A DNA stretch of 64,000 nucleotides. Origin: an uncultured Arthrobacter sp. GTDB lineage: Bacteria; Actinomycetota; Actinomycetes; Actinomycetales; Micrococcaceae. Within the stretch, counting starts at the first letter, position 1, and every line of letters starts with the position of its first letter. The translations under genes and the position numbers were made by a program. Below the pieces are notes generated by a model. It made no database searches and was not told the origin of the DNA. It saw only the letters and a list, made by a program, of their open reading frames with translations. Of this stretch, positions 37,804 to 47,700 are shown one piece after another. The DNA is taken from assembly GCF_947495145.1 (NCBI RefSeq), contig NZ_CANLXP010000007.1:1-64000 (forward strand). Direction: 5' to 3'.

Positions 37804-38772
37804 GTGGATGAACTCCTGGCCGAGCGGTATCAACCAGTCGAGTTGATTGGTACCGGCGGCGCAGCATCGGTGTTTCGGGCACTGGACCGAAACCTCGGCC
37901 GGGACGTGGCAATCAAGGTCTTCAATCCCACAACCTCCGATGATGACGATTACCGTCGCCAGCACACGGAAACAATGCTGCTGTCGACGTTGAACCACCC
38001 CGGGCTGGTCACACTTCATGATGCCGGTCTCCAGGAGGACGGCAGCGGCAAGACCACCAGCTTCCTGGTGATGGAGCTGGTAGATGGCCTCGACCTGCGC
38101 AAACTGCTGAAGTCCGGTCCGCTGCCCTCGGAGCATGTCGCACAACTCGGAGCGGACCTCGCAGATGCGCTGGCGTACATCCATTCGCAGGGCGTCATCC
38201 ACCGCGATGTGAAGCCCGCGAACATCCTGATGTACCACTCCGGTGAACACGAAACGCGGCTCTACCCCAAGCTCACCGACTTCGGTATCGCCCGGATGGT
38301 GGAGGCGACTCACTCCACGGCACACGGTGCGACTATCGGCACGGCCAACTACCTCAGCCCGGAACAGGCGGAGGGAACCGCTGTTGAGCCCCGCAGTGAT
38401 ATCTACTCGCTCGGCCTTGTGCTTCTTGAGTGCCTGACGGGTGAAAAGGCTTTTCCCGGTCCGGTTGTCGAAGCCGCCGTCGCACGGCTGCTGCGTGATC
38501 CGGAGATTCCAGAATCGCTTGGCGCCGACTGGGTCAGCCTCCTGACCCGCATGACGGCCAGAGACCCTCGGGCCCGTCCGGATTCCCACGAGGTAGCTGT
38601 AGCACTGCGTGCCCTTGGCTCGGACAAGGACGACGACGGCGCCGCCATGACTTTGAACCTGCCCGCCCCGAGCGAGGTGGCTACGGATACACCCGACGTC
38701 ATCACCGGCGGTGTTACCACCGGCAACGTTCACATACCTGAGCCGCCGTCGCGGGCTCCGTCACTGGGTTAG
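37804..38772 (+). CDS. Soluble serine/threonine protein kinase
   Basis: A 322-residue Hanks-type kinase with all key residues: P-loop GTGGAASVF (16–24), Lys38 in VAIKVF, catalytic HRDVKPAN with Asp135, and DFG Asp159, APE-like SPEQ. The kinase domain ends near residue 275, followed by a short acidic and Pro-rich tail without membrane segment or PASTA repeats. It is therefore cytoplasmic, unlike PknB. Start is GTG 37804 with GGAGG upstream. Its targets are unknown. Confidence 0.92.
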   Translation: MDELLAERYQPVELIGTGGAASVFRALDRNLGRDVAIKVFNPTTSDDDDYRRQHTETMLLSTLNHPGLVTLHDAGLQEDGSGKTTSFLVMELVDGLDLRKLLKSGPLPSEHVAQLGADLADALAYIHSQGVIHRDVKPANILMYHSGEHETRLYPKLTDFGIARMVEATHSTAHGATIGTANYLSPEQAEGTAVEPRSDIYSLGLVLLECLTGEKAFPGPVVEAAVARLLRDPEIPESLGADWVSLLTRMTARDPRARPDSHEVAVALRALGSDKDDDGAAMTLNLPAPSEVATDTPDVITGGVTTGNVHIPEPPSRAPSLG

Positions 38773-38814
38773 TACGGTCACCGGGTCAGTACCCGCGCGT
38801 TTCAACGCCAATGC

Positions 38815-38854
38815 ACTGTGGACCTGCAGCCCGGTTGGGCTGCAGGTCCACAGT
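38815..38854. terminator. Bidirectional terminator hairpin
   Basis: A perfect 18-bp stem (38815–38832 and 38837–38854) with loop GGTT between the convergent kinase and small acidic gene. No T tract. Confidence 0.8.
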
Positions 38855-38917
38855 TGTCAGGACTAGTGGCTGCCGACGGCGCCATCAACCGCCCGTCGTC
38901 GGCGACCTAACGTGCCC

Positions 38918-39085
38918 TTACTGGGCGTCCGCATCCGGGTCTTCCTCGGGCTCGAAGCTGCTCGGCTCTTCGGTGCTGGTTGCTCCAACGCCGTCCTCGG
39001 TATTTGGGATGGTTCCCTCCGGCTCCGTGCTGGTTGAGTCCTTGCCCTGGCCGTCCTGCTCTTGGTCGCGCGAATCACTTGTCAT
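38918..39085 (-). CDS. Small acidic protein, 55 residues
   Basis: A short frame starting ATG 39085 with a strong GGAGG seven bases upstream and stopping at TAA. The composition is extreme: about a quarter Asp/Glu plus Ser/Thr, Gly and Pro, with no cysteines or hydrophobic runs (ends DPDADAQ). It is probably intrinsically disordered. The strong ribosome site and clean flanks support a real gene. Function is unknown; it lies between a kinase and a DNA glycosylase. Confidence 0.7.
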   Translation of the reverse strand: MTSDSRDQEQDGQGKDSTSTEPEGTIPNTEDGVGATSTEEPSSFEPEEDPDADAQ

Positions 39086-39223
39086 GATGACCTCCGTAGT
39101 TGGAACCGGATTGCTACGCTTCCGATCCTATGGTCATAAGTGACACCGGCGAAAGGTGCGGCCGTAGACGGCGCGGCGCTTCCGAGGCTGGCGTGGTACG
39201 GCCCCGCTTACTGTCGCTTATTA

Positions 39224-40099
39224 TCACTTCAGGAATTTCGACGTCCGCCGATCGGCGAGCGGCTTGCCGCCTGTCTGGCACGTGGGGCAGTACTGGAGCG
39301 CGGAATCGGCGAAGGACACCTCCCGGACAGTGTCGCCACAGACCGGGCAGGGCTCCCCTGTCCTGCCGTGGACTTTCATCTCCCGCCGCTTGGCATCCTT
39401 CAATTCCTTCGCCGGCTTGCCGGCGGCCGCGGTGATCGCCGCCCCAAGGACCGAGTGCATTGCGTGGTGGAGCGCCACCAACTGGTCATTATTCAGCTTG
39501 GCCGCAATAGCAAACGGAGAAAGCCGCGCGGCGTGCAGAATCTCATCGCTGTAGGCGTTGCCGATACCGGCTATAAAAGATTGGTCCCGCAAGGCTCCCT
39601 TCACCTGGCTGCGGTGGGCATGCAGCATGGACGTGAACTGGTCCTCGCCGACATCGAGCGCCTCGGGGCCGAGCCTGCTCACCCCCGGAACCTCCAGGAC
39701 ATCCCGCACGAGGTACACCGCTGCTGACTTCCTGGTGCCGGCCTCGGTGACATCGAATCCGTATCCGGGAGGCTCAGCGCATCTCAGGCGCAGAGCGATC
39801 GGCCCTTTCCCCGGGCGCAGGATTGTGTCCGGAATGGTATCGGACCAGCGGAGCCAACCCGCACGCGCCAGATGCATCACGAGGTGCACGCCCTCCAGGC
39901 TCAGGATAAGAAATTTCCCACGCCTGTCCACGCCCCTGAATACCATCGAGGAGACGGCGGAAAGCGGAATCTCTGCAGTCTTGAGCACGGCAAAAGAGCC
40001 AAGCTGGACATCCCGGACGCGGGCGGGCGCGCCGCTGTCGGGTACCAGCTTGCTCGCAAGGAACTGGGCAAGACCCTGGACCTCGGGCATCTCCGGCAT
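39224..40099 (-). CDS. Fpg/Nei-family DNA glycosylase
   Basis: A 291-residue bifunctional glycosylase/AP lyase. Catalytic Pro2-Glu3 is in the start MPEMPEV, which fixes the start codon at 40099. A helix-two-turns-helix block (IAGIGNAYSDEILHAARLSPF) and a C-terminal zinc finger (CPVC…CPTC) are present. It removes oxidised bases in base-excision repair. Whether it acts as MutM, Nei or a Nei-like mycobacterial relative is not clear from sequence alone. Confidence 0.9.
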   Translation of the reverse strand: MPEMPEVQGLAQFLASKLVPDSGAPARVRDVQLGSFAVLKTAEIPLSAVSSMVFRGVDRRGKFLILSLEGVHLVMHLARAGWLRWSDTIPDTILRPGKGPIALRLRCAEPPGYGFDVTEAGTRKSAAVYLVRDVLEVPGVSRLGPEALDVGEDQFTSMLHAHRSQVKGALRDQSFIAGIGNAYSDEILHAARLSPFAIAAKLNNDQLVALHHAMHSVLGAAITAAAGKPAKELKDAKRREMKVHGRTGEPCPVCGDTVREVSFADSALQYCPTCQTGGKPLADRRTSKFLK

Positions 40100-40255
40100 G
40101 GCACTACGGTAGCAGCGGGCAGGCAGCAGTGAACCGGGTCGCCACACGGGCCATCCGTTCTACTGCGGCAAACAGCGCGATCAGTCTTCCACTACCGTGT
40201 AGGTGGGGCAGGTGAACGAGCCGGCTCCCGGCTGGGAAGGAATCAGGAAACAACT

Positions 40256-40927
40256 ATGGTCAGCGCAACCGGCTCAGCCCGTCGATCCGCCGGGCGGCCG
40301 CTGAACCGGGTTCTTTCCCAGGAAACAATCACGCGAGCTGCGCTCACCCTCATCGAATCCCGCGGGTACGAGGGGCTGACCATGTCCTCCCTCGCGCGCG
40401 CACTCAAGGTGGCGCCGTCGTCGTTATATAACCATGTCGAGTCCAAGGGCGACGTGCTGATCCTGGTGCAGGACCACGTCATGACCCAGGTCGACGTGTC
40501 CGGATTCGAATCCGAGCCCTGGGAACACGCCGTCCGCCTGTTCGCCTGGTCCTATCGCGACGTATTCACCCGGCACACTCCGCTTATCCCGGTGATCGCC
40601 GTGCTGCCCGTAAGCGGCGCGCCACAGACTCTTGCCGTCTACGAGGCTGTGACCCGCGGGTTCCAGAAGGCCGGCTGGCCGGAACCGCTGATCGTTCCGG
40701 CGATCATTGCCCTGGAGTCATTCATCTTCGGCTCCGCCTTCGATGCCACTGCGCCGGAGTCGATTTTCGAGTCAGGACAGCTTGCAGGTCAGTATCCACA
40801 ATTCACCGCTGCAGTAGCCGCGCGGAAGGACCATGCGGACCAACGGCAGGCAGACGTCGCGTTCGGTCTCGGACTGGATGCGCTCATCCTCGGGCTTCGC
40901 GCCAGGGTGGCGGGCGACCTGCGGTGA
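40256..40927 (+). CDS. TetR-family transcriptional regulator
   Basis: A 223-residue repressor with helix-turn-helix TRAALTLIESRGYEGLTMSSLARALKV interrupted by no gap, then APSSLYNHVESKGDVL. The C-terminal ligand domain resembles the TetR_C group. No target gene is divergently paired; the Fpg gene upstream is also divergent and could share control. Ligand unknown. Confidence 0.88.
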   Translation: MVSATGSARRSAGRPLNRVLSQETITRAALTLIESRGYEGLTMSSLARALKVAPSSLYNHVESKGDVLILVQDHVMTQVDVSGFESEPWEHAVRLFAWSYRDVFTRHTPLIPVIAVLPVSGAPQTLAVYEAVTRGFQKAGWPEPLIVPAIIALESFIFGSAFDATAPESIFESGQLAGQYPQFTAAVAARKDHADQRQADVAFGLGLDALILGLRARVAGDLR

Positions 40928-40936
40928 CATGCGAAA

Positions 40937-40977
40937 GGCCGGCTCGGTGGGCTGGGGGAACCCGTAGCGAGCCGGCC
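40937..40977 (+). terminator. TetR gene terminator
   Basis: A 10-bp stem GGCCGGCTCG/CGAGCCGGCC with a 21-base loop, soon after the stop, followed by TATCTCTT. Confidence 0.7.
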
Positions 40978-41062
40978 TATCTCTTGCCCGGACCCGTCAG
41001 TCCGGCGGCGGGCCCCTCGTACAAGGCCCGTCTTGGGATCAGTTTAGGCAGGACGCGGGCGG

Positions 41063-41092
41063 GAGGCCATGGGTAGAACTACCCATGGCCTC
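41063..41092 (-). terminator. MHS transporter terminator
   Basis: A perfect 13-bp stem GAGGCCATGGGTA/TACCCATGGCCTC with loop GAAC, 14 bases past the transporter stop. Confidence 0.75.
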
Positions 41093-41105
41093 ACGGGCAC
41101 CTGAT

Positions 41106-42443
41106 TTACTTCGCTTGCTTGTGGCTGACAGGTACGTGCAGCGGTACGCCGCGCGTCTCCTTCACCATGGTTACGCCCACGAAGGAGATTACGCACAGCA
41201 CCATGATGTAGACACCGATCGAGATCGAAGATCCAGTACCCGTGAGCAGCGCTTCCGCAATCAGCGGGGCGAAGGCGCCGCCGAGGATGGCACCGAGCGC
41301 ATAGCCGATTCCAATGCCAGAGTACCGCACGTTGGCCGGGAACATCTCTGCGTACATCGCCGACATCGGTCCGTAGGACAGTCCAAGGCCGATGGTGAGG
41401 ATGAACAGCGCTACCCCGTAGGCGAGGATATTCCGTGTGTCGATCATCAGGAACAGCGGAATCATCCAGACGAAGACCAGCGCGTAACCGATCTGGAACG
41501 TACGCACCCGGCCGATTCGATCGGAGAGGATACCTCCATACATCGTGAAGATCAGCCATCCGAAGGAGGCAAGCAGGGTGGCGAACAGCACGGGACCTCC
41601 GGGCATGCCCAGCGTCCGCTGCGCGTAGGCCGAGAAGAATGCGATCAGCAGGTAGCCGGCAGCGTTGTTGGCGATGAAGATAGCCGCGGTCAGCAGAACC
41701 TGCTTGGTGTTGTGACGGAACAGCTCCTTGAGCGGAACCGAAGACTCCTGCTTCCGCTCAGCCATTTCCTTGAACACCGGGCTCTCGGCAACTGCCTTGC
41801 GGATGAAGTAGCCGACCACGATCAGCACCACGGACAGCAGGAACGGTACCCGCCAGCCCCAGGCCAGGAAGTCTTCCTGCGACATGGAGGAACGAAGCAG
41901 GAACAGCACCAGCGTAGCGATGATCATTCCAACCGGAACACCGATCTGCGGGTAAGCGCCCCAGAAGCCCCGTTTGTTCACCGGTGCGTGCTCTACCGCC
42001 ATGAGAGCAGCACCGCCCCATTCCCCGCCCGCCGAGAATCCCTGGAGGATGCGCAGAAGCATCAACAGAATAGGCGCCGCGACGCCGATCTGGGCGTAGG
42101 TCGGGAGAAGACCAATCAGCGCCGTCGCCGATCCCATCATCACGAGGGTGAAGACAAGCATGGCCTTGCGCCCGATGCGGTCGCCAAGATGACCGGCGAC
42201 TACCGCTCCGAGCGGACGGAAAAAGAAGCTGATGCCGATGGTGGCCCAGGAAACGAGCTGGGCCAATCCTGGGCTGTCCTCATTCAGCGGCGCGAAATAG
42301 AGCTGCGCGAAAACGAGACCGGCGGCCTGCGCGAAGATGAAGAAGTCGTACCATTCGATGGTGGTACCAACCATGGTGCCGGCGACGACCTTGCGGTCCT
42401 CCCGAGACATGCGCTGCCGGGGGGCAGCCGTTGAAGACGTCAT
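41106..42443 (-). CDS. Metabolite:H+ symporter (MFS, MHS family)
   Basis: A 445-residue 12-helix transporter. The N-terminus (MVGTTIEWYDFFIFAQAAG), GHLGDRIGRKAMLV loop 2–3 motif and LRILQGFSAGGEWGGAALMAVE are diagnostic of the MHS group (ShiA, ProP, citrate, alpha-ketoglutarate carriers). The substrate may be an organic acid or betaine. A TTGGAG site precedes ATG 42443. It is divergent from an IclR regulator, which commonly controls catabolic transport, so induction by its substrate is inferred. Confidence 0.9.
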   Translation of the reverse strand: MTSSTAAPRQRMSREDRKVVAGTMVGTTIEWYDFFIFAQAAGLVFAQLYFAPLNEDSPGLAQLVSWATIGISFFFRPLGAVVAGHLGDRIGRKAMLVFTLVMMGSATALIGLLPTYAQIGVAAPILLMLLRILQGFSAGGEWGGAALMAVEHAPVNKRGFWGAYPQIGVPVGMIIATLVLFLLRSSMSQEDFLAWGWRVPFLLSVVLIVVGYFIRKAVAESPVFKEMAERKQESSVPLKELFRHNTKQVLLTAAIFIANNAAGYLLIAFFSAYAQRTLGMPGGPVLFATLLASFGWLIFTMYGGILSDRIGRVRTFQIGYALVFVWMIPLFLMIDTRNILAYGVALFILTIGLGLSYGPMSAMYAEMFPANVRYSGIGIGYALGAILGGAFAPLIAEALLTGTGSSISIGVYIMVLCVISFVGVTMVKETRGVPLHVPVSHKQAK

Positions 42444-42466
42444 TGTTACTCCAAGTGGACGGACTG

Positions 42467-42492
42467 AATTACCGACAGAACGTTCGGTAATT
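42467..42492. promoter_or_regulatory. Candidate operator for the MHS transporter
   Basis: A 9-bp perfect inverted repeat AATTACCGA–8–TCGGTAATT, 24 bases upstream of the transporter start. A −10 TAGTAT lies upstream (42510–42505 on the minus strand), so the site would sit just after the transcription start. Confidence 0.5.
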
Positions 42493-42588
42493 GTGGTTCA
42501 GATCATACTATCCATCTGCGTCCGACGGCAGCATTGGGATCTGGAACATCGGACGATTGCGTGCGGACTACCGAAGGGCAAAGCAACT

Positions 42589-42612
42589 GTTCGATAGTTG
42601 AACATATTGTTC
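42589..42612. promoter_or_regulatory. GTTC/GAAC repeats before the IclR gene
   Basis: Three half-sites: GTTC 42589–42592, GAAC 42600–42603 and GTTC 42609–42612. The last two form GAACA–3–TGTTC. They precede a −10 like TATAGAAT and the iclR GTG by 23 bases. A likely autoregulation site. Confidence 0.45.
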
Positions 42613-42634
42613 TGATATAGAATAGTATCCAACT

Positions 42635-43342
42635 GTGACCCCCGACACAACGACACAGCATTCCCAGACACTCTCGCGCGGTCTGCGCTCTTTGGAGATT
42701 CTTGCCGATGCTCCGCGAGCCTTATCGATCGCGGAATTGTCTGTAGAACTTGGAGTACACCGCTCCATTGCGTACCGGATCGTCCGCACACTGGAGGATC
42801 ACTCGCTCATCATCAGGGACGAGGCCGGCAAGATCTCCTCAGGTCCCGGTCTCGCCGCCCTCGCCCGTGGAGTCTCACGTGATCTCCAGACGGCCGCACT
42901 GCCGGAACTGACCGTCCTTGCGAATGACCTCGGGATGACGGCCTTCGTTGCCGTCTGGGACCGCCATGACTGCGTGACGCTGGTGACGGTCGAGCCTCGC
43001 CATTCGAGTGCCGCCGTCGCCCAGCGTCCAGGAACACGGCACGCTTTCAGCGCTGGAGCGCCGGGCATTGCGATCCAGTCGGCCGTCACCGAGGAGGAGT
43101 GGGAACGGCTCGCGCCCGGCCAGCCGTACCGCGCGGAGTCCGCCGCCGCACGAGGCCAGGGTTTCGCTACCAGCCACGATGAAGTGATCCCCGGCCTGTC
43201 ATCCGTCGCCGCTCCCATCCGGGTGGCCGGACGCCTGCCCGCGGCGGTCGCCGTCGTCTACATCCGGTCAGCGCACCCGGAGACCGAGCTAGGCGCCCGC
43301 ATCACAGCAAGCGCCCGTGCCATCGAGGACCAGCTCAGCTAG
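42635..43342 (+). CDS. IclR-family transcriptional regulator
   Basis: A 235-residue regulator with an N-terminal winged helix (RALSIAELSVELGVHRSIAYRIVRTLEDHSLI) and an effector-binding IclR domain (LTVLANDLGMTAFVAVW onward). The start is GTG 42635. Its stop overlaps that of the convergent MFS gene by four bases (CTAG). It probably controls the divergent MHS transporter. Confidence 0.88.
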   Translation: MTPDTTTQHSQTLSRGLRSLEILADAPRALSIAELSVELGVHRSIAYRIVRTLEDHSLIIRDEAGKISSGPGLAALARGVSRDLQTAALPELTVLANDLGMTAFVAVWDRHDCVTLVTVEPRHSSAAVAQRPGTRHAFSAGAPGIAIQSAVTEEEWERLAPGQPYRAESAAARGQGFATSHDEVIPGLSSVAAPIRVAGRLPAAVAVVYIRSAHPETELGARITASARAIEDQLS

Positions 43343-44694
43343 GCTGCGGTGTCCTCGACCGACGGCATGTCTGGCCGGCGGCGCAGTACTCCAACCGACA
43401 CCAGTCCGAGAAGCAGGAGCACGACGGCGGCCGCCACCGGGACGGTGAAGGCACTCAGTGCGCTGCTTTCCGCCAACGCGCCCGCGATCGAAGCACCGAG
43501 CGCTGTGCCGGCTACGATGCCGCTGGCCAGCAGGGTCATGACCGTGCCCACGAGGTGTTTCGGTGCCACAAGGGAGCCGACGCTGAAGATTGTGACCATC
43601 GTCGGTCCAACGGGAAAGCCGAGGACAAGCAAGGCCGCGAGCATGAACGGAATGTCCGGCGCGAGGAGGGGCAGGAGGGCGGCGGCGCTCATCACCGCGG
43701 CGGCTGCGACCCACCTCAGCGGAGGAGGGAACCGTTGCGGCCAGTACGCCACGGAGAGCGCCGTGATCGCGGAACTGATTCCCATCACCGCATAGAGCAA
43801 ACCAGCAGCCGTCTCTGCGCCAAAGCCCCCTGCGAAGGCGATCAGGGCGGTTTGTGTTGAGCCGAAAAACGTTCCCATCATCACCATGCCGAGGACCGGC
43901 AATGCCACAAGCAAGCCCGTGTGCGTTGTTTTCGGCGTGCTCACCTCCACGGAGATACGGGTTCGTGGACGGCGCCGCAGCGGAATCACCGCCCGCTCGG
44001 TCGGGTGGACAGCAAAGGCAGAAACGAACGCAAGCGTCAGCACCGCTGCAAGGGCGAGCGGCAGCCACGGGGCAATGAGGCTGGCCAGCAGCCCAACGAG
44101 CGCAGGGCCCAGCACGAAAGTCAGCTCGTCAGCCGTGCTCTCGTAGGAGAGAGCGGTATCAAGATCGGTTGAACGCTTGCCCTGGGTCAACGCCATCCAG
44201 CGGACCCTTGCCAGTGGGCCGATCTGTGGGCATGTCGCGCCCATGACGAACGCGGCGGCCAAGGTCGGCAGAATGCCCGTACCGGTACCTGACAGGCCGC
44301 TGACAGCAAGCAGGGCAACGATGGCGAGGGTATTGAGGGCGGCTGACAGCAGGAGGACCGGGCGCTGGCCGTAGCGGTCTGCGAGAAAACCGAGGACTGG
44401 GGCACCAAGCGCGGAGCCGATTCCGACAGCTCCGGCCGCAAAACCGCCGAAAGCATAGGAGTTCGTGGCCGCCGTGACCAGAGTCAGCGCTCCGACGGTG
44501 AGCATCGCCAGCGGCAGGCGTGCGATCAGGCCGAGTGGGAGAAAGCCTGCGCCGGCGATCTCCGGCAGCCGGCTGAACCGCCCGCGACCGCTCGATGGCG
44601 GCTCGGCATCGCCGTGAACGGAGGAAGAGCCCGATGCTGCTATAGATGCGCGGTCGGGTGGGAAGGTCTCGTTTTCAGAGGTTGGTGTAGCCAT
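43339..44694 (-). CDS. MFS transporter
   Basis: A 451-residue 12-helix major facilitator protein. A 45-residue Ser/Pro/Glu-rich cytoplasmic N-terminus precedes TM1. The loop 2–3 motif is GFLADRYGQRPVLL. No close family is recognised from sequence; drug or sugar export are options. It converges on iclR with overlapping stops. Confidence 0.83.
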   Translation of the reverse strand: MATPTSENETFPPDRASIAASGSSSVHGDAEPPSSGRGRFSRLPEIAGAGFLPLGLIARLPLAMLTVGALTLVTAATNSYAFGGFAAGAVGIGSALGAPVLGFLADRYGQRPVLLLSAALNTLAIVALLAVSGLSGTGTGILPTLAAAFVMGATCPQIGPLARVRWMALTQGKRSTDLDTALSYESTADELTFVLGPALVGLLASLIAPWLPLALAAVLTLAFVSAFAVHPTERAVIPLRRRPRTRISVEVSTPKTTHTGLLVALPVLGMVMMGTFFGSTQTALIAFAGGFGAETAAGLLYAVMGISSAITALSVAYWPQRFPPPLRWVAAAAVMSAAALLPLLAPDIPFMLAALLVLGFPVGPTMVTIFSVGSLVAPKHLVGTVMTLLASGIVAGTALGASIAGALAESSALSAFTVPVAAAVVLLLLGLVSVGVLRRRPDMPSVEDTAA

Positions 44695-44765
44695 GTGTTT
44701 TCCGGGTTCGTCGAACTACGCATCGTCCCTCCTCCCGATGCGCCCGACCCGGTAACACCACAATT

Positions 44766-47700
44766 TTACACTCGCTGCAGTTGATTGACGAAGCGCAGGT
44801 TTGACCCAGTCCGATTCTTTGACACGTGCAGCTGCGCGGGGATCCGTTGCTTCAGTTCGGCAACGTGGCTGACCAGTCCGACCACTCGTCCGCCGTCCCG
44901 CAGGTTTTCGAGTGCGTCCATCACTTGCTCAAGCGATTGCTCATCAAGACTGCCGAACCCCTCGTCGACGAAAAGGGTTTCAATGTCCAGACCTCCCGAT
45001 TCCTGCTGAACGACGTCGGCCAGCCCCAGAGCAAGCGCCAAGGACGCCATGAAGGACTCCCCGCCCGACAGCGTTGCGGTGTCGCGCCGCATCCCCGTCC
45101 AGCTGTCAATGACGTTCAGACCGAGTCCGGACTTTCGGTTTCCGGACTTGAGGTCGCTGTGGATCAGTGAGTACCGGCCGTCGGACATCTGTTGCAGACG
45201 CTCGGTTGCAGCATCTGCAACCTGTTCGAGGCGGGCGGCAAGCACATAGGTGGCGAGACTCATCCTGTAGAGGTTCTCACCGTTGCCCCGCGCAGTGTCT
45301 GCGATCGACTTGGCAAGCTGGTGCGCCTGCCGCAGCGGTACCAGACGTTTCTCCAGCACAGCGGCCCGATCGGTGTAGGAATCCAGCTGCACCACTGATT
45401 GTTCGAGCAGTCCTACCTCGAGCACTGCTTCATGGAGCCGCTTCGACGCTTCGGTTTCGTCTGTCGACGCCGATGCTATGTCTGCCTCTTCAGGCAGCGG
45501 CCCCCCGTCCTTTTCCAGCGCGGCCGCAGAGAGATTCTCCGGGCGCAGCAAGTCCTGTTCGATCCGGTGAGCCGAATTCTCGGCATCTCGGATCGCCCGT
45601 TCTGCACTATCCGCCTGCGCGTTGCTCAGGAGCGCATCCCGGACAGCCTCTGCAGACGCGAAATCACTTTCGGCCAGGTGAGTGCGGAGCGTACCTTCTG
45701 CTTTCTCCAGATTCATCTCTGCCTGTTCGCAACGGCTCAGGACCGCGCATACCGCACCGAGAAGCCGCTCAGTCACCTCCAGCACGGCTGCCTTTTCCGT
45801 CACCGATTCGTAGGCACCGCTTACCGATGCGAGCTTCGCCGCCAGCGCTGTCTGTTGTTCAAGGAGCGTGGCAAGCCGGGATGATTCTTCAGCTTGAATA
45901 CGTGCAAGGTCTGCCAGTTGTTCCTGCAAACCTTCGAGCTGGACGTCAACCGCGGCTTTTCGCGAGTTGAGGTCGGTCACCAGACGGACCGCCCGCTCTG
46001 CTTCGGCGCGTTCCTGCCCAAGCGCAGCTAGCTCGGCGCGAACTTCGTCAGCCGAAGCGTCTCCGCTTCTGGCGCGTAGTCCGGCCGCTTGTAGCGCCGC
46101 CGCGTCGCGAGCCGCTGAGGTCTCCTGCAACCGGCGCTCAGCGCGGTTCTGTTGCTCACGGGCAAGCTCTTCCTCCTCGCGACTCACCAGCGACTGCGAC
46201 TCTGCCGCTGCCGGTGCCGGGTGATCCTCGCTCCCGCAAACGGGGCAAGGCTCACCCGTAGCCAACCGCTCCGCGAGTTCCGCAGCCGTCTGTTCAAGAC
46301 GCAGTTGAAGTTTCCTCAACCAGTCCTCTTTCGCTGCGAAGAAGAGAACCTTAAGTTCTTGCTGCTGTTCGTCCAGCTGCTGGAGCGAGCGTTCTGCGAG
46401 GTCAGCCTGCGCCACCAGCTCCAAACGGGCGGTTGCTTCGGCACACGCGGTTGCCAGCTGTGACACACGTGCAGCCGTTGGCTCTGCTGCGTCCAGCTTT
46501 GCCGTCAGCTCCGTGAGCTCCCGGCGTAACTTCTCCCGCGCTCCATTGCACTGTGTTGCCTCTGCTTCCTGATCTTCGAATCTGCGCTCACCGGTCTTGA
46601 TCCTGGCAGAAAGCTGGTTGAGCTCCTGTTCCAAAGGAAGGGCCGCACGCGCCGCCGCCAGAGTTTCACGGACCTCTTCGTGTGCTCGTTTCGAAGCAGC
46701 CGGCGACAGTTCCGCTTCATCCTCAAGAATTTCAGGGACTTCGGCTTGCGCCCCGGCGTCAGTCTGCAACTCATTGAGCGCGGACTGCAGGTGCTTCTGA
46801 TGGAGGCACACCTGATTCATTGCCTCGTCCCTGGATTGGAGGGGGCCCTGGAGGATCTGGGCGCGTCGGTGCTTCTCCAGCTGGTTTCGCAGGTCTGCAG
46901 CCGCGATCAGGGCAGTCCGATTTTCAGCTGCCTCCGCCAACAGCTTGCGGAAGGCGATGCGGTCCCGGCGCTCAACCTCGAGTGCGGCGCGGTGCTGCGC
47001 GGCAGCGTCCCGACGCGCGGTGAGCTCCCGGGCGCGATCGCGTCCGTCGGCCACGGCTACCGTCAGCAGGTCCTGCAGAGCGCCAAGATCCCGCTCGGCG
47101 TCCGCAGGAGCAACACTCTGCTCGTGACCGGAATCGTCCGGGTCATTCGGGAAAAAAGCCGCAGGCATAGCGGCAGACGTAGCTCTTGGCTCGAGGAACA
47201 ACCGGTGGCGATGCACCTCTTCCACGGCCCGGCTCAGAAGGTCTTCGAGCTCGCCCTCGGTCTCCTGAAGCTGCACGGAGGCCCGCGCCGCGTGTTCGGC
47301 CAGCATCTGTTCCACTGTGGCAAACCGGTCGGTTGCGAACAATCGCTGCAGGAGCTCGCCGCGAGCGGCCGCATCCGACCGGAGGAAAGCCGCAAACTCC
47401 CCCTGGGGCAACATAACTACGCGCGTGAACTGTTCACGGCTCATTCCCAGAAGATTCTGGAGCTCCGCTCCCGCTTCATCATTCCGGGTGGACCGGGTCA
47501 CCCACTCGCCGGCAACTCTTTCACGCAGCAGGGTCCTGGCCTGCTCGGTGGTTGTTCCGCTCCCGCGTTTGGACGGCCGGTTCCAGGAAGGATTTCGGGT
47601 CACTTCCAGGCGCCGGGATCCCGCCGAGAACTCACACACCACCTCCGGCGCAAGGGTATCGGGGGCGTGGTCGCTGCGCAGCCGCTTCGCGTTCTGACGT

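Noticed and set aside
41085-42434. 449-residue plus-strand frame
   Set aside because: Charged shadow frame opposite the MHS transporter; the minus strand has clear MHS motifs.
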